Shown piece by piece: positions 19,592 to 30,418 of a DNA stretch of 64,000 nucleotides. Position 1 is the stretch's first letter; each line of letters opens with the position of its first letter. Under the pieces are notes generated by a model, which saw nothing but the letters and a program-made list of their open reading frames with translations, did no database searches and had not been told where the DNA came from. Source of the DNA: Stutzerimonas degradans (GTDB lineage: Bacteria; Pseudomonadota; Gammaproteobacteria; Pseudomonadales; Pseudomonadaceae); NCBI RefSeq assembly GCF_024448505.1, contig NZ_JAMOHV010000007.1, positions 62,001 through 126,000 of the forward strand. Direction: 5' to 3'. The position numbers and the translations under genes are program-made.

Positions 19592-21988
19592 CTAATGCGT
19601 GCTGATTCGCTCCTTGGAATCAGACTCGCGCGTATCTTCCTTTGCAACAATCTCGGGAGCCGCATCAGGCAAGGGCTCCGGCGCGTATTGCAGCGCAATT
19701 TGCAGGACCTCGTCAATCCACTTGACCGGTTTAATCTGCAGGTCCTGCTTAATATTTTCAGGAATCTCTTTCAGATCACGCTGATTTTCTTCCGGGATGA
19801 TTACCGTCTTGATCCCGCCACGATGAGCAGCAAGTAGCTTTTCCTTTAAGCCACCGATGGCGAGCACTTGCCCCCTGAGGGTAATCTCACCGGTCATCGC
19901 GACATCAGCCCGTACCGGGATCTGCGTCAGCGCTGAAACCAGAGCCGTGCACATGCCGATACCAGCGCTGGGGCCGTCCTTCGGAGTTGCACCCTCGGGT
20001 ACGTGAATGTGAATGTCCTGCTTCTCGTGGAAATCCGGAGCAATACCCATCGCCCGCGCACGGCTGCGCACCACGGTCAAGGCTGCCGTGATCGATTCAC
20101 CCATCACCTCGCCCAGCGAGCCAGTCTTGGTGAGCCGCCCCTTGCCCGGCACAACCGCCGCTTCGATGGTCAGCAGCTCGCCGCCGACCTGGGTCCAGGC
20201 CAACCCCGTGACCTGTCCAACCTGATCCTGCAGCTCCGCGAGTCCGTAGCGGAACTTACGGACCCCAAGAAAATGCTCCAGCGAATCAGCCGTCACGTCG
20301 ACATGGAAGCTTTTTTGCGTCGCATGCTCCTTGACCACTTTACGGCACACCTTGGCCAGCTGTCGCTCCAGGCTCCGCACACCCGCTTCCCGGGTGTAGT
20401 AGCGGATGATGTCGCGAATCGCTGATTCATCAATGCTGAGTTCGCCTTTCTTCAACCCGTTAGCCTGGATTTGCTTCGGCGCCAGGTAGCGGGTAGCAAT
20501 GTTGATCTTCTCGTCCTCGGTGTAACCCGGCAGACGGATCACCTCCATACGGTCGAGCAGCGGCGCAGGGATGTTCATCGAGTTGGCCGTACAGATGAAC
20601 ATCACATCCGAAAGATCGTAATCCACCTCAAGGTAGTGATCGTTGAAATTGTGGTTCTGCTCGGGATCGAGAACCTCCAGCAACGCCGAGGCCGGATCGC
20701 CACGCATATCGCTGGCCATCTTGTCGATTTCATCGAGTAGGAACAGCGGGTTACGCACACCAACCTTGGTCATTTTCTGGATCAGCCGCCCGGGCATCGA
20801 GCCGATGTAGGTGCGTCGATGCCCACGAATCTCCGCCTCGTCACGAACCCCGCCGAGGGCCATGCGCACGAACTTGCGATTGGTCGAGCGCGCAATGGAC
20901 TCTGCCAGCGAGGTCTTGCCGACGCCGGGCGGTCCGACGAGGCATAGCACCGGCCCCTTCAGCTTCTTGACCCGCTTTTGCACGGCGAGATATTCAAGGA
21001 TGCGATCCTTGACCTCATCCAAGCCGTAATGGTCGGCATCCAGAACCTCTTCAGCCTTGGCCAGGTCAAGGCGCACCTTGCTGGCCGCCTTCCAGGGCAC
21101 ATTTACCAGCCAGTCGATATAGGTGCGCACGACCGTGGCTTCGGCAGACATCGGTGACATCTGCTTGAGCTTGTTCAGCTCCGCCTGGGCCTTGGCGTAG
21201 GCATCTTTGCTCAGACCAGCGTTCTCGATGCGCTTTTTCAGATCATCGATCTCGTTGTGCCCTTCATCGATGTCGCCGAGCTCTTTCTGAATGGCCTTCA
21301 TCTGCTCGTTCAGATAGTACTCGCGCTGGCTGCGCTCCATCTGCTTCTTCACGCGACCACGAATACGCTTTTCCACCTGCAACAGGTCGATTTCCGCATC
21401 CAGCAATGCGAGGACGTGCTCGACGCGAGCCGCAAGGTCGGTGATCTCCAGAATAGCCTGTTTCTGCTCGATCTTAAGCACCATGTGAGCCGCCATGGTG
21501 TCCACCAGGCGCGCCGGATCATCAATGCCGGTCAGGGATGTCAGCACCTCTGCCGGCACCTTCTTGCCCATCTGTACGTACTGCTCGAACTGACTAAGCA
21601 GACTGCGGATGAAGACTTCCGCCTCACGAGCATCCGCCTCGGTTTCGTCGATCAGCCGAACCTCGACGCGGCAATGCTCATCCACGTCGAAGAAACGTTC
21701 GATGACGCCACGCTGCTCACCTTCCACCAGAACCTTCACCGTTCCATCGGGTAGCTTCAGCAACTGCAGCACGGTCGCGATCGTACCGACCCGGTACAGC
21801 GCTTCTTCGGCCGGATCATCGTCGGCAGGGTTTTTCTGTGCGACGAGCAGAATCTGCTTGTCACCAGCCATAGCCGATTCGAGCGCTTCAATAGATTTTT
21901 CACGGCCAACGAAGAGCGGGATCACCATGTGCGGGTAAACCACGACGTCGCGCAGCGGCAAAAGGGGCAATTCGATGGTTGTCTTCAT
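19592..21988 (-). CDS. lon: ATP-dependent protease Lon
   Basis: A 798-residue cytoplasmic AAA+ serine protease that degrades damaged and regulatory proteins. The N-terminal LON substrate domain (about 1-200) begins with [16 protein letters not shown]. The AAA+ module has Walker [14 protein letters not shown] and Walker [10 protein letters not shown]. The protease domain has the catalytic Ser in [14 protein letters not shown] and the catalytic Lys in [15 protein letters not shown]. It follows clpX and is preceded by a sigma-32-like promoter. Confidence 0.97.
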   Translation of the reverse strand: MKTTIELPLLPLRDVVVYPHMVIPLFVGREKSIEALESAMAGDKQILLVAQKNPADDDPAEEALYRVGTIATVLQLLKLPDGTVKVLVEGEQRGVIERFFDVDEHCRVEVRLIDETEADAREAEVFIRSLLSQFEQYVQMGKKVPAEVLTSLTGIDDPARLVDTMAAHMVLKIEQKQAILEITDLAARVEHVLALLDAEIDLLQVEKRIRGRVKKQMERSQREYYLNEQMKAIQKELGDIDEGHNEIDDLKKRIENAGLSKDAYAKAQAELNKLKQMSPMSAEATVVRTYIDWLVNVPWKAASKVRLDLAKAEEVLDADHYGLDEVKDRILEYLAVQKRVKKLKGPVLCLVGPPGVGKTSLAESIARSTNRKFVRMALGGVRDEAEIRGHRRTYIGSMPGRLIQKMTKVGVRNPLFLLDEIDKMASDMRGDPASALLEVLDPEQNHNFNDHYLEVDYDLSDVMFICTANSMNIPAPLLDRMEVIRLPGYTEDEKINIATRYLAPKQIQANGLKKGELSIDESAIRDIIRYYTREAGVRSLERQLAKVCRKVVKEHATQKSFHVDVTADSLEHFLGVRKFRYGLAELQDQVGQVTGLAWTQVGGELLTIEAAVVPGKGRLTKTGSLGEVMGESITAALTVVRSRARAMGIAPDFHEKQDIHIHVPEGATPKDGPSAGIGMCTALVSALTQIPVRADVAMTGEITLRGQVLAIGGLKEKLLAAHRGGIKTVIIPEENQRDLKEIPENIKQDLQIKPVKWIDEVLQIALQYAPEPLPDAAPEIVAKEDTRESDSKERISTH

Positions 21989-22043
21989 AAATTCTGCTCT
22001 ACGACGGCCATACGGCGAAAACGGGCGGGTTGCCCAGGCAACA

Positions 22044-22072
22044 AGATGGGGGCATGCCCGATGAAAAACAAG
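22044..22072 (-). promoter_or_regulatory. Sigma-32 (heat-shock) type promoter of lon
   Basis: On the minus strand CTTGTT (22072-22067) is followed by 15 bases and then CCCCATCT (22051-22044). The RpoH consensus is CTTGAA, 13-15 bases, CCCCATNT, so the -10 is perfect and the -35 differs at its last two bases. The predicted transcript would begin about 50 bases upstream of the lon start codon. Heat induction of lon is established in enteric bacteria; here it is inferred from the motif. Confidence 0.78.
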
Positions 22073-22077
22073 CTGCC

Positions 22078-22106
22078 CAAAATGCGAAGGGGCCCGCAGG
22101 CCCCTT
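22078..22106 (-). terminator. Probable terminator downstream of clpX
   Basis: On the minus strand the stem AAGGGGCC/GGCCCCTT has a TGCG loop and is followed by CGCATTTT. It begins six bases past the clpX stop codon. The U tract is interrupted, so termination may be partial, with some read-through into lon. Confidence 0.65.
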
Positions 22107-22111
22107 GTTCA

Positions 22112-23392
22112 TCATGCGTCAGGCGCAGCCTTTGCGGGCGGCTCATTATTTTCGTAGATCAACAACGGCTTGGACGCACCTTCGATCACGCTCTCATCAA
22201 TGACGACCTTGCTGACATCCTTCTGCGAGGGAATTTCATACATGGTGTCCAGCAATACACCTTCCAGAATCGAGCGCAAACCGCGTGCACCGGTCTTGCG
22301 CTCAAGCGCACGACTGGCGATCGCCTTGAGCGCGTCCGGACGGAACTCCAGATCAACGCCCTCCAGCTCGAATAGCTTGGCGTACTGCTTGGTCAGCGCA
22401 TTCTTGGGCTCGGTGAGAATCTGGATCAGTGCTGGCTCATCGAGCTCATCGAGCGTAGCGATCACAGGCAAGCGCCCCACGAACTCGGGAATCAGACCGA
22501 ACTTGACCAAATCATCCGGCTCGACCGAACGCAGAGCCTCGCCAATCTTCTTGCCGGGATCCTTGCTGCGCACCTCGGCACTAAAGCCGATACCGCCTCG
22601 CGTCGATCGCGCTTGAATGACTTTCTCCAGACCGGCAAACGCCCCACCACAGATGAACAGGATGTTGCGCGTATCCACTTGCAGGAATTCCTGCTGCGGA
22701 TGCTTGCGCCCACCCTGAGGCGGAACGGAGGCAACGGTGCCTTCGATCAACTTGAGCAGTGCCTGCTGCACACCTTCGCCCGAGACATCGCGCGTGATGG
22801 AAGGGTTGTCGGATTTGCGAGAAATCTTGTCGATCTCGTCGATATAGACGATACCCATTTGGGCTTTTTCGACGTCGTAATCACACTTCTGCAGCAGTTT
22901 CTGAATGATGTTCTCGACATCTTCGCCCACGTACCCCGCTTCAGTCAGGGTTGTAGCATCGGCGATGGTAAACGGAACGTTCAGCAACCGAGCCAGTGTC
23001 TCGGCCAGCAGAGTCTTACCCGACCCCGTCGGGCCGATCAGCAGAATGTTGCTCTTGCCCAGCTCGACTTCTTCTTTTTTGTCGCGCTGGTTGAGACGCT
23101 TGTAGTGATTGTAAACCGCTACCGCCAGGATCTTCTTCGCGCGCTCCTGACCAATGACATACTGGTCAAGAATGCCGCTGATTTCCTTGGGCGCAGGCAG
23201 CTTGTGCGCGCTGCTTTCCGCCTGGGCTTCCTGCACCTCCTCGCGGATGATGTCATTGCACAGGTCGACGCACTCGTCGCAGATGAAAACGGAGGGACCA
23301 GCGATCAACTTGCGCACTTCGTGCTGGCTTTTGCCACAGAAGGAGCAATAGAGCAGTTTGCCGGAATCCTCGCCGTTGCGGGTGTCAGTCAT
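22112..23392 (-). CDS. clpX: ATP-dependent Clp protease ATP-binding subunit ClpX
   Basis: A 426-residue AAA+ unfoldase that delivers substrates to ClpP. The N-terminal zinc-binding domain has two Cys pairs ([18 protein letters not shown]). Then come Walker [13 protein letters not shown], the pore loop GYVGED, Walker [11 protein letters not shown] and the C-terminal small domain ([15 protein letters not shown]). The start [12 protein letters not shown] is the family start. It is preceded by clpP and a hairpin in the 97-bp gap. Confidence 0.97.
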   Translation of the reverse strand: MTDTRNGEDSGKLLYCSFCGKSQHEVRKLIAGPSVFICDECVDLCNDIIREEVQEAQAESSAHKLPAPKEISGILDQYVIGQERAKKILAVAVYNHYKRLNQRDKKEEVELGKSNILLIGPTGSGKTLLAETLARLLNVPFTIADATTLTEAGYVGEDVENIIQKLLQKCDYDVEKAQMGIVYIDEIDKISRKSDNPSITRDVSGEGVQQALLKLIEGTVASVPPQGGRKHPQQEFLQVDTRNILFICGGAFAGLEKVIQARSTRGGIGFSAEVRSKDPGKKIGEALRSVEPDDLVKFGLIPEFVGRLPVIATLDELDEPALIQILTEPKNALTKQYAKLFELEGVDLEFRPDALKAIASRALERKTGARGLRSILEGVLLDTMYEIPSQKDVSKVVIDESVIEGASKPLLIYENNEPPAKAAPDA

Positions 23393-23438
23393 TCGAACAA
23401 TCCAATCGGGAAGGCTTGAAACACAAGATGAAGGCAAT

Positions 23439-23460
23439 CGTGGGCTTTTTCAAGCCCACG
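23439..23460 (-). other. Hairpin with GAAA tetraloop between clpP and clpX
   Basis: On the minus strand CGTGGGCTT and AAGCCCACG form a perfect 9-bp stem closed by GAAA, a GNRA tetraloop. The sequence after it (ATTGCCTTC) is not a U run, so it is not a standard terminator. It may stabilise the 3' end of clpP mRNA or set the clpP/clpX ratio. Confidence 0.6.
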
Positions 23461-23489
23461 GAGCAGCCGCATATCGCGGGCTGTGGAGA

Positions 23490-24128
23490 TCAGACAGCCA
23501 GCTGGCGCTGCGTCAGAACCTGGTCGATCAGCCCGTACTTGACGGCCTCGTCACCACTCATGAAGTTGTCGCGGTCGGTATCGCGGGCAATCACATCCAT
23601 CGGCTGACCGGTGTGGTGCGCAAGCACCTTGTTCAGCCGCTCGCGGATGGTGAGGATCTCACGGGCGTGAATCTCGATGTCTGATGCCTGCCCCTGAAAA
23701 CCGCCCAATGGCTGGTGGATCATCATTCGCGAATGCGGCAGGCAGTAACGCTTGCCGGCAGCTCCGCCAGTCAACAGCAGAGCGCCCATGGAACAGGCTT
23801 GCCCGATGCAAATCGTTGAAACATCCGGTTTGATGAACTGCATGGTGTCGTAGATCGACATGCCTGCAGTGACCGAACCGCCTGGCGAGTTGATATACAG
23901 GTGGATGTCCTTTTCAGGATTTTCTGCCTCGAGGAACAACAACTGGGCCACGATCAGGTTGGCCATGTAGTCCTCGACTTGGCCAACCATGAAGATCACC
24001 CGCTCCTTCAGGAGGCGAGAGTAGATGTCATAAGCCCGCTCGCCGCGTGCGGACTGTTCGATCACCATCGGGACCAGACCGCCAGCGGCCTGAATGTCCG
24101 GAACTTGCATAAAAGGATTGCGGGACAT
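23490..24128 (-). CDS. clpP: ATP-dependent Clp protease proteolytic subunit ClpP
   Basis: A 212-residue serine peptidase that forms the tetradecameric chamber. The catalytic triad is visible: Ser in [11 protein letters not shown], His in [11 protein letters not shown], and Asp in [11 protein letters not shown]. The N-terminal axial loop region [32 protein letters not shown] is conserved. I chose the ATG of MSRNPFMQ, which has AAGGGAG about 12 bases upstream; an in-frame ATG 24 bases further up is less likely. Order tig-clpP-clpX-lon is standard. Confidence 0.96.
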   Translation of the reverse strand: MSRNPFMQVPDIQAAGGLVPMVIEQSARGERAYDIYSRLLKERVIFMVGQVEDYMANLIVAQLLFLEAENPEKDIHLYINSPGGSVTAGMSIYDTMQFIKPDVSTICIGQACSMGALLLTGGAAGKRYCLPHSRMMIHQPLGGFQGQASDIEIHAREILTIRERLNKVLAHHTGQPMDVIARDTDRDNFMSGDEAVKYGLIDQVLTQRQLAV

Positions 24129-24159
24129 GTTCCAACGATACTCCCTTGTCATGCCTCAA

Positions 24160-24189
24160 AAGACACAAGCCAGCACGAGGGCTGGCTTG
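24160..24189 (-). terminator. Rho-independent terminator downstream of tig
   Basis: On the minus strand the 9-bp stem CAAGCCAGC/GCTGGCTTG with a 6-base loop is followed by TGTCTTTTGAGG, a short U-rich tract. It lies about 28 bases past the tig stop and about 32 bases before the clpP start, so clpP likely needs its own promoter or read-through. Confidence 0.75.
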
Positions 24190-24216
24190 CGTTTGTGCAC
24201 TCGAACGTTTTGAAGA

Positions 24217-25527
24217 TCAGGCTGCTTGCGGAGCTTCCGCAGGCTTGATGGCTTCTTCGTAAGAGACCGATTTGTCGGTCACTTTCGCCTGCTGCAGAAC
24301 AGTATCTACAACTTGTTCTTCGAGTACAACCGAACGGACTTCGTTCAGTTGCTCGTTGTTCTTGTAGTACCACGCAACAACCTGCTCGGGCTCCTGGTAG
24401 GCCGACGCCATTTCCTCGATGAGTTCGCGAACACGCGCCTCGTCGGGCTTCAGCTCTTTCTGCTTGACGACTTCAGCGACGATCAGCCCCAGAACAACGC
24501 GGCGCTTGGCCTGCTCCTGGAACAGCTCTGCCGGCAGCTGGTCAGGCTTGATGTTGCCACCGAACTGCTGGACTGCCTGCACACGCAAACGATTGACTTC
24601 GTTGTCGATCAGCGCTTTCGGAACCTCGATCGGATTGCCGGCAACCAAACCTTCCATTACCTGGTTCTTCACCTTGGTCTTGATGGCCTGGCGCAGTTCG
24701 CGCTCCATGTTCTTCTTCACTTCGGCGCGGAAGCCTTCGACTCCACCTTCCTGCACGCCGAACTGGGCGAAGAATTCATCGTTCAGCTCCGGCAGCTGCG
24801 GTGCCGCAACGCTGTTCACGGTGACGGTGAACTCCGCGGTCTTGCCGGCCAGATCAAGGTTCTGGTAATCCTCGGGGAAGGTCGGATTGATCACGCGCTC
24901 TTCACCTGCTTTGGCGCCGATCAGAGCGTCCTCGAAACCGGGAATCATACGACCTGAACCCAGGACCAGTTGGGTGCCCTTGGCTGAACCACCAGCAAAG
25001 GCTTCGCCATCGATCTTGCCTACGAAATCAATGTTCAGCTGGTCGCCGTTCTCAGCCGCACGATCGACATTTTCGAAACGAGTGTTCTGCTTGCGCAGGA
25101 TTTCCAGCATGTTGTCGACGTCGCTATCGGCCACTTCCGCTTGCAGACGCTCGACTTCGATGGCTTCGAAGCCGCCGACTTCAAATTCCGGGAACACTTC
25201 GAACGTAGCGACGTACTCGAGATCCTTGCCCTTTTCGAACACCTTCGGCTCGACGGACGGAGCGCCGGCCGGGTTCAGCTTCTCGGCGACGATGGCTTCA
25301 TAGAAGGTCGACTGGATCAGGTCACCCAGGGCTTCCTGGCGAGCGGCTTCCTCGTAGCGCTGACGAATAACGCTCATCGGCACCTTGCCGGGGCGGAAAC
25401 CGGGGATCTTGGCACGACTGGCGGTCTGTTGCAGACGCTTGTTGACTTCGGTCTCGATGCGCTCGACCGGCACGCCAATGGTCATGCGGCGCTCAAGAGC
25501 GGAGGTGCTTTCAACAGAAACTTGCAT
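24217..25527 (-). CDS. tig: Trigger factor (ribosome-associated chaperone)
   Basis: A 436-residue ribosome-bound chaperone and prolyl isomerase that meets nascent chains. The N-terminal ribosome-binding domain has the loop [17 protein letters not shown]. The FKBP-type isomerase domain (about 160-245) includes [13 protein letters not shown] and [21 protein letters not shown]. The C-terminal helical arms end in [12 protein letters not shown]. The start [15 protein letters not shown] fits the family. A terminator follows and clpP comes next. Confidence 0.96.
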   Translation of the reverse strand: MQVSVESTSALERRMTIGVPVERIETEVNKRLQQTASRAKIPGFRPGKVPMSVIRQRYEEAARQEALGDLIQSTFYEAIVAEKLNPAGAPSVEPKVFEKGKDLEYVATFEVFPEFEVGGFEAIEVERLQAEVADSDVDNMLEILRKQNTRFENVDRAAENGDQLNIDFVGKIDGEAFAGGSAKGTQLVLGSGRMIPGFEDALIGAKAGEERVINPTFPEDYQNLDLAGKTAEFTVTVNSVAAPQLPELNDEFFAQFGVQEGGVEGFRAEVKKNMERELRQAIKTKVKNQVMEGLVAGNPIEVPKALIDNEVNRLRVQAVQQFGGNIKPDQLPAELFQEQAKRRVVLGLIVAEVVKQKELKPDEARVRELIEEMASAYQEPEQVVAWYYKNNEQLNEVRSVVLEEQVVDTVLQQAKVTDKSVSYEEAIKPAEAPQAA

Positions 25528-25720
25528 GGATTTTCCTCGTTGCACAGACATAAGCCGGGCGTTCCGGCCCCAGAATGGGCAAGCATTCTAGTGGCTCAAT
25601 AAAGAGAAGTCACCCCGTCGTGGGGCAGAGGCCGCGGGCGCTCTACCGCACGATTGGATTACGGCAAAGCGCCGGACTGGAGGCGACGCGGGCAGTTGAG
25701 AAGTAAGAGTGACGGCTCGT

Positions 25721-26542
25721 TCAGCGCTTGAGCGTCATCTGCCGACGTTCGAATTCGACGATACGCTGGCGATAGTGCTCGATGGTCTGAGCAGTCAGGA
25801 CACTGCGCTGATCGTCCTTCAGTTCGCCATTCAGCTCAGCGGAAAGTTTGCGGGCAGCCGCAACCATCACATCGAACGCCTGCTTCGGATGGCGCGGGCC
25901 GGGTAGACCAAGGAAGAAGCTCACCGCCGGCGTGGTGAAATGATCGATATCATCCAGATCGAAAGTGCCGGGCTTGACCGCGTTAGCCATCGAGAACAGC
26001 ACCTCACCGTTGCCGGCCATGCTCTCGTGGCGGTGGAAGATATCCATCTCGCCGAAGCGCAGACCGCTTTCGAGAATGTTCTGCAGCAGCGCCGGACCAC
26101 GGAACCCCTGGGGATCGCGGCATATCACGTTGATGACCAGTACCTCCTCCACCGTTGCCGGGTCACGCGGCTCGTCGTTCGCCTCGTCTTCCTCATCGAG
26201 CACCGGATCGAGCAATGTCGGAACCGGCTCATCCGCCGCAAAATGCAGATCGCCCTGGCGCGGCTCGGCTGGTGCGCGCCGCTTGGCAGGTTCACGGGCA
26301 CTCATCGATGGCATGTCAGTTTCATCGAGCGATGGCTCGCCGGTGCGGCTGACCACTCTGGACGGCCCGAGCAGCTCTTTCGAATCTTCATCGAGCTCGG
26401 GCAGGTTTGCAGTCAAATTGCGGTCCAGCTTGAATTTCAGCTTTCCCTTGCCGCCTCGCATACGGCGCCAGCCATCGAACAGAATGCCCGCGATGACAAT
26501 GATGCCGATGACGATCAGCCACTCGCGCAGACCGATATCCAT
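25721..26542 (-). CDS. zipA: Cell division protein ZipA
   Basis: A 273-residue membrane anchor for FtsZ at the division ring. The N-terminal helix [25 protein letters not shown] is followed by a basic patch ([17 protein letters not shown]), an acidic/proline-rich linker and the C-terminal FtsZ-binding domain (about 140-270), with [29 protein letters not shown] and [11 protein letters not shown]. It follows smc on the same strand. In P. aeruginosa ligA comes next, but here tig does. Confidence 0.92.
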   Translation of the reverse strand: MDIGLREWLIVIGIIVIAGILFDGWRRMRGGKGKLKFKLDRNLTANLPELDEDSKELLGPSRVVSRTGEPSLDETDMPSMSAREPAKRRAPAEPRQGDLHFAADEPVPTLLDPVLDEEDEANDEPRDPATVEEVLVINVICRDPQGFRGPALLQNILESGLRFGEMDIFHRHESMAGNGEVLFSMANAVKPGTFDLDDIDHFTTPAVSFFLGLPGPRHPKQAFDVMVAAARKLSAELNGELKDDQRSVLTAQTIEHYRQRIVEFERRQMTLKR

Positions 26543-26732
26543 TAATCCGTTTACCTCTGAACTCGATGATAACGACGGGAATTCAACCACTTAGGTCAAC
26601 TTTGCCCGCATCATAAAAAATTGTGCATTAAGCTAGCACGACGAACGGTAGGTTTGCACTGTGCGCCCGTTCTCTTTGTATCGACGAATGAGAAATGCCG
26701 AAGCGCCGTTGCCGTACCACGGTTCACCCCGT

Positions 26733-29700
26733 TCATGCTTCCACCAGCGCTACCGCCTGCTCCACATCCACTGTCACCAGCCGCGAGCAGCCGGGTTCGT
26801 GCATGGTCACGCCCATGAGTTGGTCCGCCATTTCCATAGCGATCTTGTTGTGGGTGATATAGATGAACTGCACCTTCTCCGACATCTCCTTGACCAGTCG
26901 CGCATAACGGCCGACGTTCGCGTCATCCAGCGGCGCATCGACTTCGTCGAGCATGCAGAACGGCGCTGGATTCAATTGGAAGATCGCGAACACCAGCGCC
27001 AGGGCAGTCAGCGCCTTCTCGCCACCGGAGAGCAGATGGATGGTGCTGTTCTTCTTGCCAGGCGGGCGCGCCATGATCGCCACCCCGGTATCGAGTAAAT
27101 CTTCCCCGGTAAGTTCCAGATAGGCGTTGCCGCCGCCGAAGACTTTCGGGAACAGCGCCTGCAGCCCGCCATTGATCTGATCGAAGGTCTCCTTGAAGCG
27201 ATTGCGCGTCTCCCGGTCGATCTTGCGGATGACGTTCTCCAGTGTATCCAGCGCCTCGACGAGATCGTCGTTCTGCGCATCGAGATAACGCTTGCGCTCG
27301 GACTGCTGCTGGTACTCGTCGATCGCCGCCAGGTTGATCGGACCGAGACGCTGGATGCGCTGAGCAAGGCGTTCCAGCTCCCCTTCCCAGCCCTGCTCGC
27401 TGGCTTCGGCTGGCAAGGTCGCCAGAACGCCGTGCAGGTCGTAGCCATCCTGGTGCAACTGATCCTGCAACGCCTTGCGCCTGACGTTCAATTCCTGCCA
27501 GCTCAGCCGCTGCTGTTCCAGCTGGCCACGCAACACCTGCGCCTGCTGTTCCGCCTGAGTACGGCGCCGCTCGGCCTCGCGCAGTTCGCGATCGGCATCC
27601 TCCAACGCCAGGCGCGCGTGCTTGAGTTCATCCTCGACCGCCATACGCCGCTCGAGCAGCTCTTCGAGCTTCATCCGCAGCTCTTCCAGCGGCGCCTCGC
27701 CCTCCTCCAGATTCAGGCTCAGCTGTTCGCGCCGCTCGACGGTGCGCTCGAACTGCTGCTGCAGGCGCTCCAACGCCTGGCGGGTGGAGTCATGCTGCGC
27801 CCGGAGCGAGCCGACCCGCAGTGCCAGCTGGTGCGCGTGGTCCTTGTGCTGACGCGCGTCCTGACGGATGCGATCGAGCTGTTCTCGCAGGCCGTCGCGA
27901 CTGGCCAGCAGCGCTTCGCGCTGCTCGGTGTCCTGCGACATGGCATCCAGCGCGTCCTGCAGCTGCAGCCGCGCTTCGCCCAGCTGCTCGATCTCTAGCG
28001 CGCGCTGCTCGTGCTGTTCGGTCAGCTCCTCATCCAGGCGCCGACGTCGCAGCGCCAGTTGCTCGACCTTGGCCTGCCGTGCCGACAGCTGGGCCTTGAG
28101 CTCGCCGTGCCGGCGCGCCTCGTCCTGCTGCTGGCGACGTCGCACCTCACGCTCCTGTTCGAGCCGCTGCTGGTCCGTCTGCGCCTGCTGCAGGCTCTGC
28201 TGCAGATCGTCGAGACTCGCCTCACGCTCGTCGCGCTCGGCCTGCAGGCGCTCCAGTTCCTGGCCGCGCGCAATCAGGCCGGACTCCGCCTCGCCGCCGC
28301 GGCGCACGCGCAGAAAGTGCCGGCCGACCCAATAGCCTTCACGACTGATCAGGCTTTCGCCCTCGCCCAGCTCGGCACGAGCGGCCAACGCCTGCTCCAG
28401 CGACTCCACCGCGCGCACGCCGGCCAGCCACGGCGCCAGATCGTGCGGGCTCTCGACCTTATCGAGCAGGCTTCCCGAGCGCGCGGCAGCGCGATCGGTC
28501 GAGCAGACCAAGCGCAGTTCGCCCTGTTCCAGATCGTCCAAACTCAGCCCGGCGAAATCGTCCAGCACCACCGCCTGCAGATCGGCACCGAGCACGGTCT
28601 CCACCGCCCGCTCCCAGCCCGGCTCGACGCGCAGGCCCTCGGCCAGCCGCGGCAGCTTTTGCAGTTGCTGCGTCTGCAGCCAATCGGCGACGCCTTTGCC
28701 CGGGTCCAGCGCGGCCTGCTGCAGGGTTTCCAGTGAAGCGATCCGGCCATTGAGCCGCTGCAGTTCGCCATGCGCCTGCTGCTGCGCCTGCATCAGGTGC
28801 CGCACCTGCTCGCGCTGCTGCTCCAACTGCTCGTCGAGCAGTTCGCCCGCCGCAAGCAGTTCCTCCAGATTGAGCTCGCCGATCGCCAGCTGCTCGCCGA
28901 GTTCAAGAATCGCCGCATCCTCAGGATCAGCGGCAAGCACGGCGCGCTCATCATCCAGCCGTCGCTGGCGCTCGGCCAGCCGCTCCAGACTCTGCTCGAG
29001 CTGGGCAATACGGGCCTGCTGTACTTCAGCCGCCCGACGCGGCTCGGCACTGCGCTGGTTGAAGCGCTCCCATTGCTCCTGCCAGGCCTGCATCGAGGTT
29101 TCCGCTTCTTCCAGCTGAGCCGCGGACTCCTCGGCCGCCGCGCTGGCCAGCTCCTGTTCCGGTTCGAGCATGGCCAGTTCTTCATCGAGCGTCGCCAGCA
29201 AGGTGCGGTCGTGGCCCAGATGCGATTCGGTTTCCAGTCGTGCCTGTTCGGCCTCGCGCAAATCGTCTTGCAGCTGGCGCAGGCGCTGCTGGCCGTGCTG
29301 AATGCTCTGCTCGACGCGCGCGATGTCGCCACCGACCGAATAGAACCGCCCCTGCACCTGATTGAAACGTTCGGACAGCTCATGATGACCGTCACGCAGG
29401 CGCTCGATGCTAGCGTCGGCATTGCGTTGCTCGGCCACCAGCGCCTCGAAGGCGACCTCCTGATCGCCGATGACCTGCTCGCGCTGCCCCACCTGCTCGT
29501 TCAGCGCCTGCCAGCGCAAGGCCGACAGCTGCGCTTTGAGCTGGCGCTCCTCGGCCTTGTACTCCTGGTACTTTTCCGCCGATTGCGCCTGGCGGTGCAA
29601 GCGTTCGAGCTGGCGCTCCAGCTCCTCGCGCAGGTCAGTCAGGCGCGCCAGGTTCTCGTGAGTACGACGGATGCGGTTCTCGGTCTCGCGACGGCGCTCC

Positions 29701-30221
29701 TTGTACTTGGAAATGCCGGCCGCTTCCTCGATGAAGTTGCGCAGGTCCTCCGGCTTGGCCTCGATCAGCTTGGAGATCATTCCCTGCTCGATGATCGAAT
29801 AGCTGCGCGGGCCGAGGCCGGTGCCGAGAAAGATGTCGGTGATGTCGCGCCGACGGCATTTGGTGCCGTTGAGGAAGTAGGTGTTCTGCCCGTCGCGGGT
29901 AACGCGGCGGCGGATGGAGATTTCGGCGAAGGCCGCATACTCGCCGGTCAGGCTGCCGTCGGAGTTGTCGAATATCAGCTCGATGCTGGCCTGCGTCACC
30001 GGCTTGCGGGTGTTGGAGCCGTTGAAGATGACGTCCGTCATCGACTCGCCGCGCAGGTTCTTCGCCGAGCTTTCACCCATCACCCAGCGCACGGCGTCGA
30101 TGATGTTGGACTTGCCGCAGCCGTTAGGCCCGACCACCGCCGACATGTTGCTGGGAAAACTCACCGTGGTGGGGTCGACGAAGGATTTGAAGCCGGCGAG
30201 TTTGATGCTTTTCAGTCGCAT
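26733..30221 (-). CDS. smc: Chromosome partition protein Smc
   Basis: A 1162-residue condensin ATPase. The N-terminal Walker A is GPNGCGKSNIIDAVRWVMGE. Two long Glu/Gln/Arg-rich coiled-coil arms flank a hinge (about residues 500-640, around DPGKGVADWLQTQ to EGYWVGRHFLRV). The C-terminal head has the signature LLSGGEKALTALALVFA and Walker B FCMLDEVDAPLDDANV. Length is typical of Smc. Pseudomonas carries both Smc and MksB/MukB-like condensins; this one is the canonical Smc, upstream of zipA. Confidence 0.96.
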   Translation of the reverse strand: MRLKSIKLAGFKSFVDPTTVSFPSNMSAVVGPNGCGKSNIIDAVRWVMGESSAKNLRGESMTDVIFNGSNTRKPVTQASIELIFDNSDGSLTGEYAAFAEISIRRRVTRDGQNTYFLNGTKCRRRDITDIFLGTGLGPRSYSIIEQGMISKLIEAKPEDLRNFIEEAAGISKYKERRRETENRIRRTHENLARLTDLREELERQLERLHRQAQSAEKYQEYKAEERQLKAQLSALRWQALNEQVGQREQVIGDQEVAFEALVAEQRNADASIERLRDGHHELSERFNQVQGRFYSVGGDIARVEQSIQHGQQRLRQLQDDLREAEQARLETESHLGHDRTLLATLDEELAMLEPEQELASAAAEESAAQLEEAETSMQAWQEQWERFNQRSAEPRRAAEVQQARIAQLEQSLERLAERQRRLDDERAVLAADPEDAAILELGEQLAIGELNLEELLAAGELLDEQLEQQREQVRHLMQAQQQAHGELQRLNGRIASLETLQQAALDPGKGVADWLQTQQLQKLPRLAEGLRVEPGWERAVETVLGADLQAVVLDDFAGLSLDDLEQGELRLVCSTDRAAARSGSLLDKVESPHDLAPWLAGVRAVESLEQALAARAELGEGESLISREGYWVGRHFLRVRRGGEAESGLIARGQELERLQAERDEREASLDDLQQSLQQAQTDQQRLEQEREVRRRQQQDEARRHGELKAQLSARQAKVEQLALRRRRLDEELTEQHEQRALEIEQLGEARLQLQDALDAMSQDTEQREALLASRDGLREQLDRIRQDARQHKDHAHQLALRVGSLRAQHDSTRQALERLQQQFERTVERREQLSLNLEEGEAPLEELRMKLEELLERRMAVEDELKHARLALEDADRELREAERRRTQAEQQAQVLRGQLEQQRLSWQELNVRRKALQDQLHQDGYDLHGVLATLPAEASEQGWEGELERLAQRIQRLGPINLAAIDEYQQQSERKRYLDAQNDDLVEALDTLENVIRKIDRETRNRFKETFDQINGGLQALFPKVFGGGNAYLELTGEDLLDTGVAIMARPPGKKNSTIHLLSGGEKALTALALVFAIFQLNPAPFCMLDEVDAPLDDANVGRYARLVKEMSEKVQFIYITHNKIAMEMADQLMGVTMHEPGCSRLVTVDVEQAVALVEA

Positions 30222-30418
30222 GCGGCCTGTCCGTGGCGGTCAGCGTGAGAAGAAACGAGCAGGGTCGCCGCGAGCATCGGATGTCCTGGCATCGAGTAGT
30301 GGGTGCAAGGCGGCGGAGTTTATCACGCGGTTTCGCGGCCACGGCACGGACGATGCGCAGCCGTTCGCAACGCTGATGCGGCGCGCGGACGAGCGTCGCG
30401 CGCCGCATCCGGGGCAGA

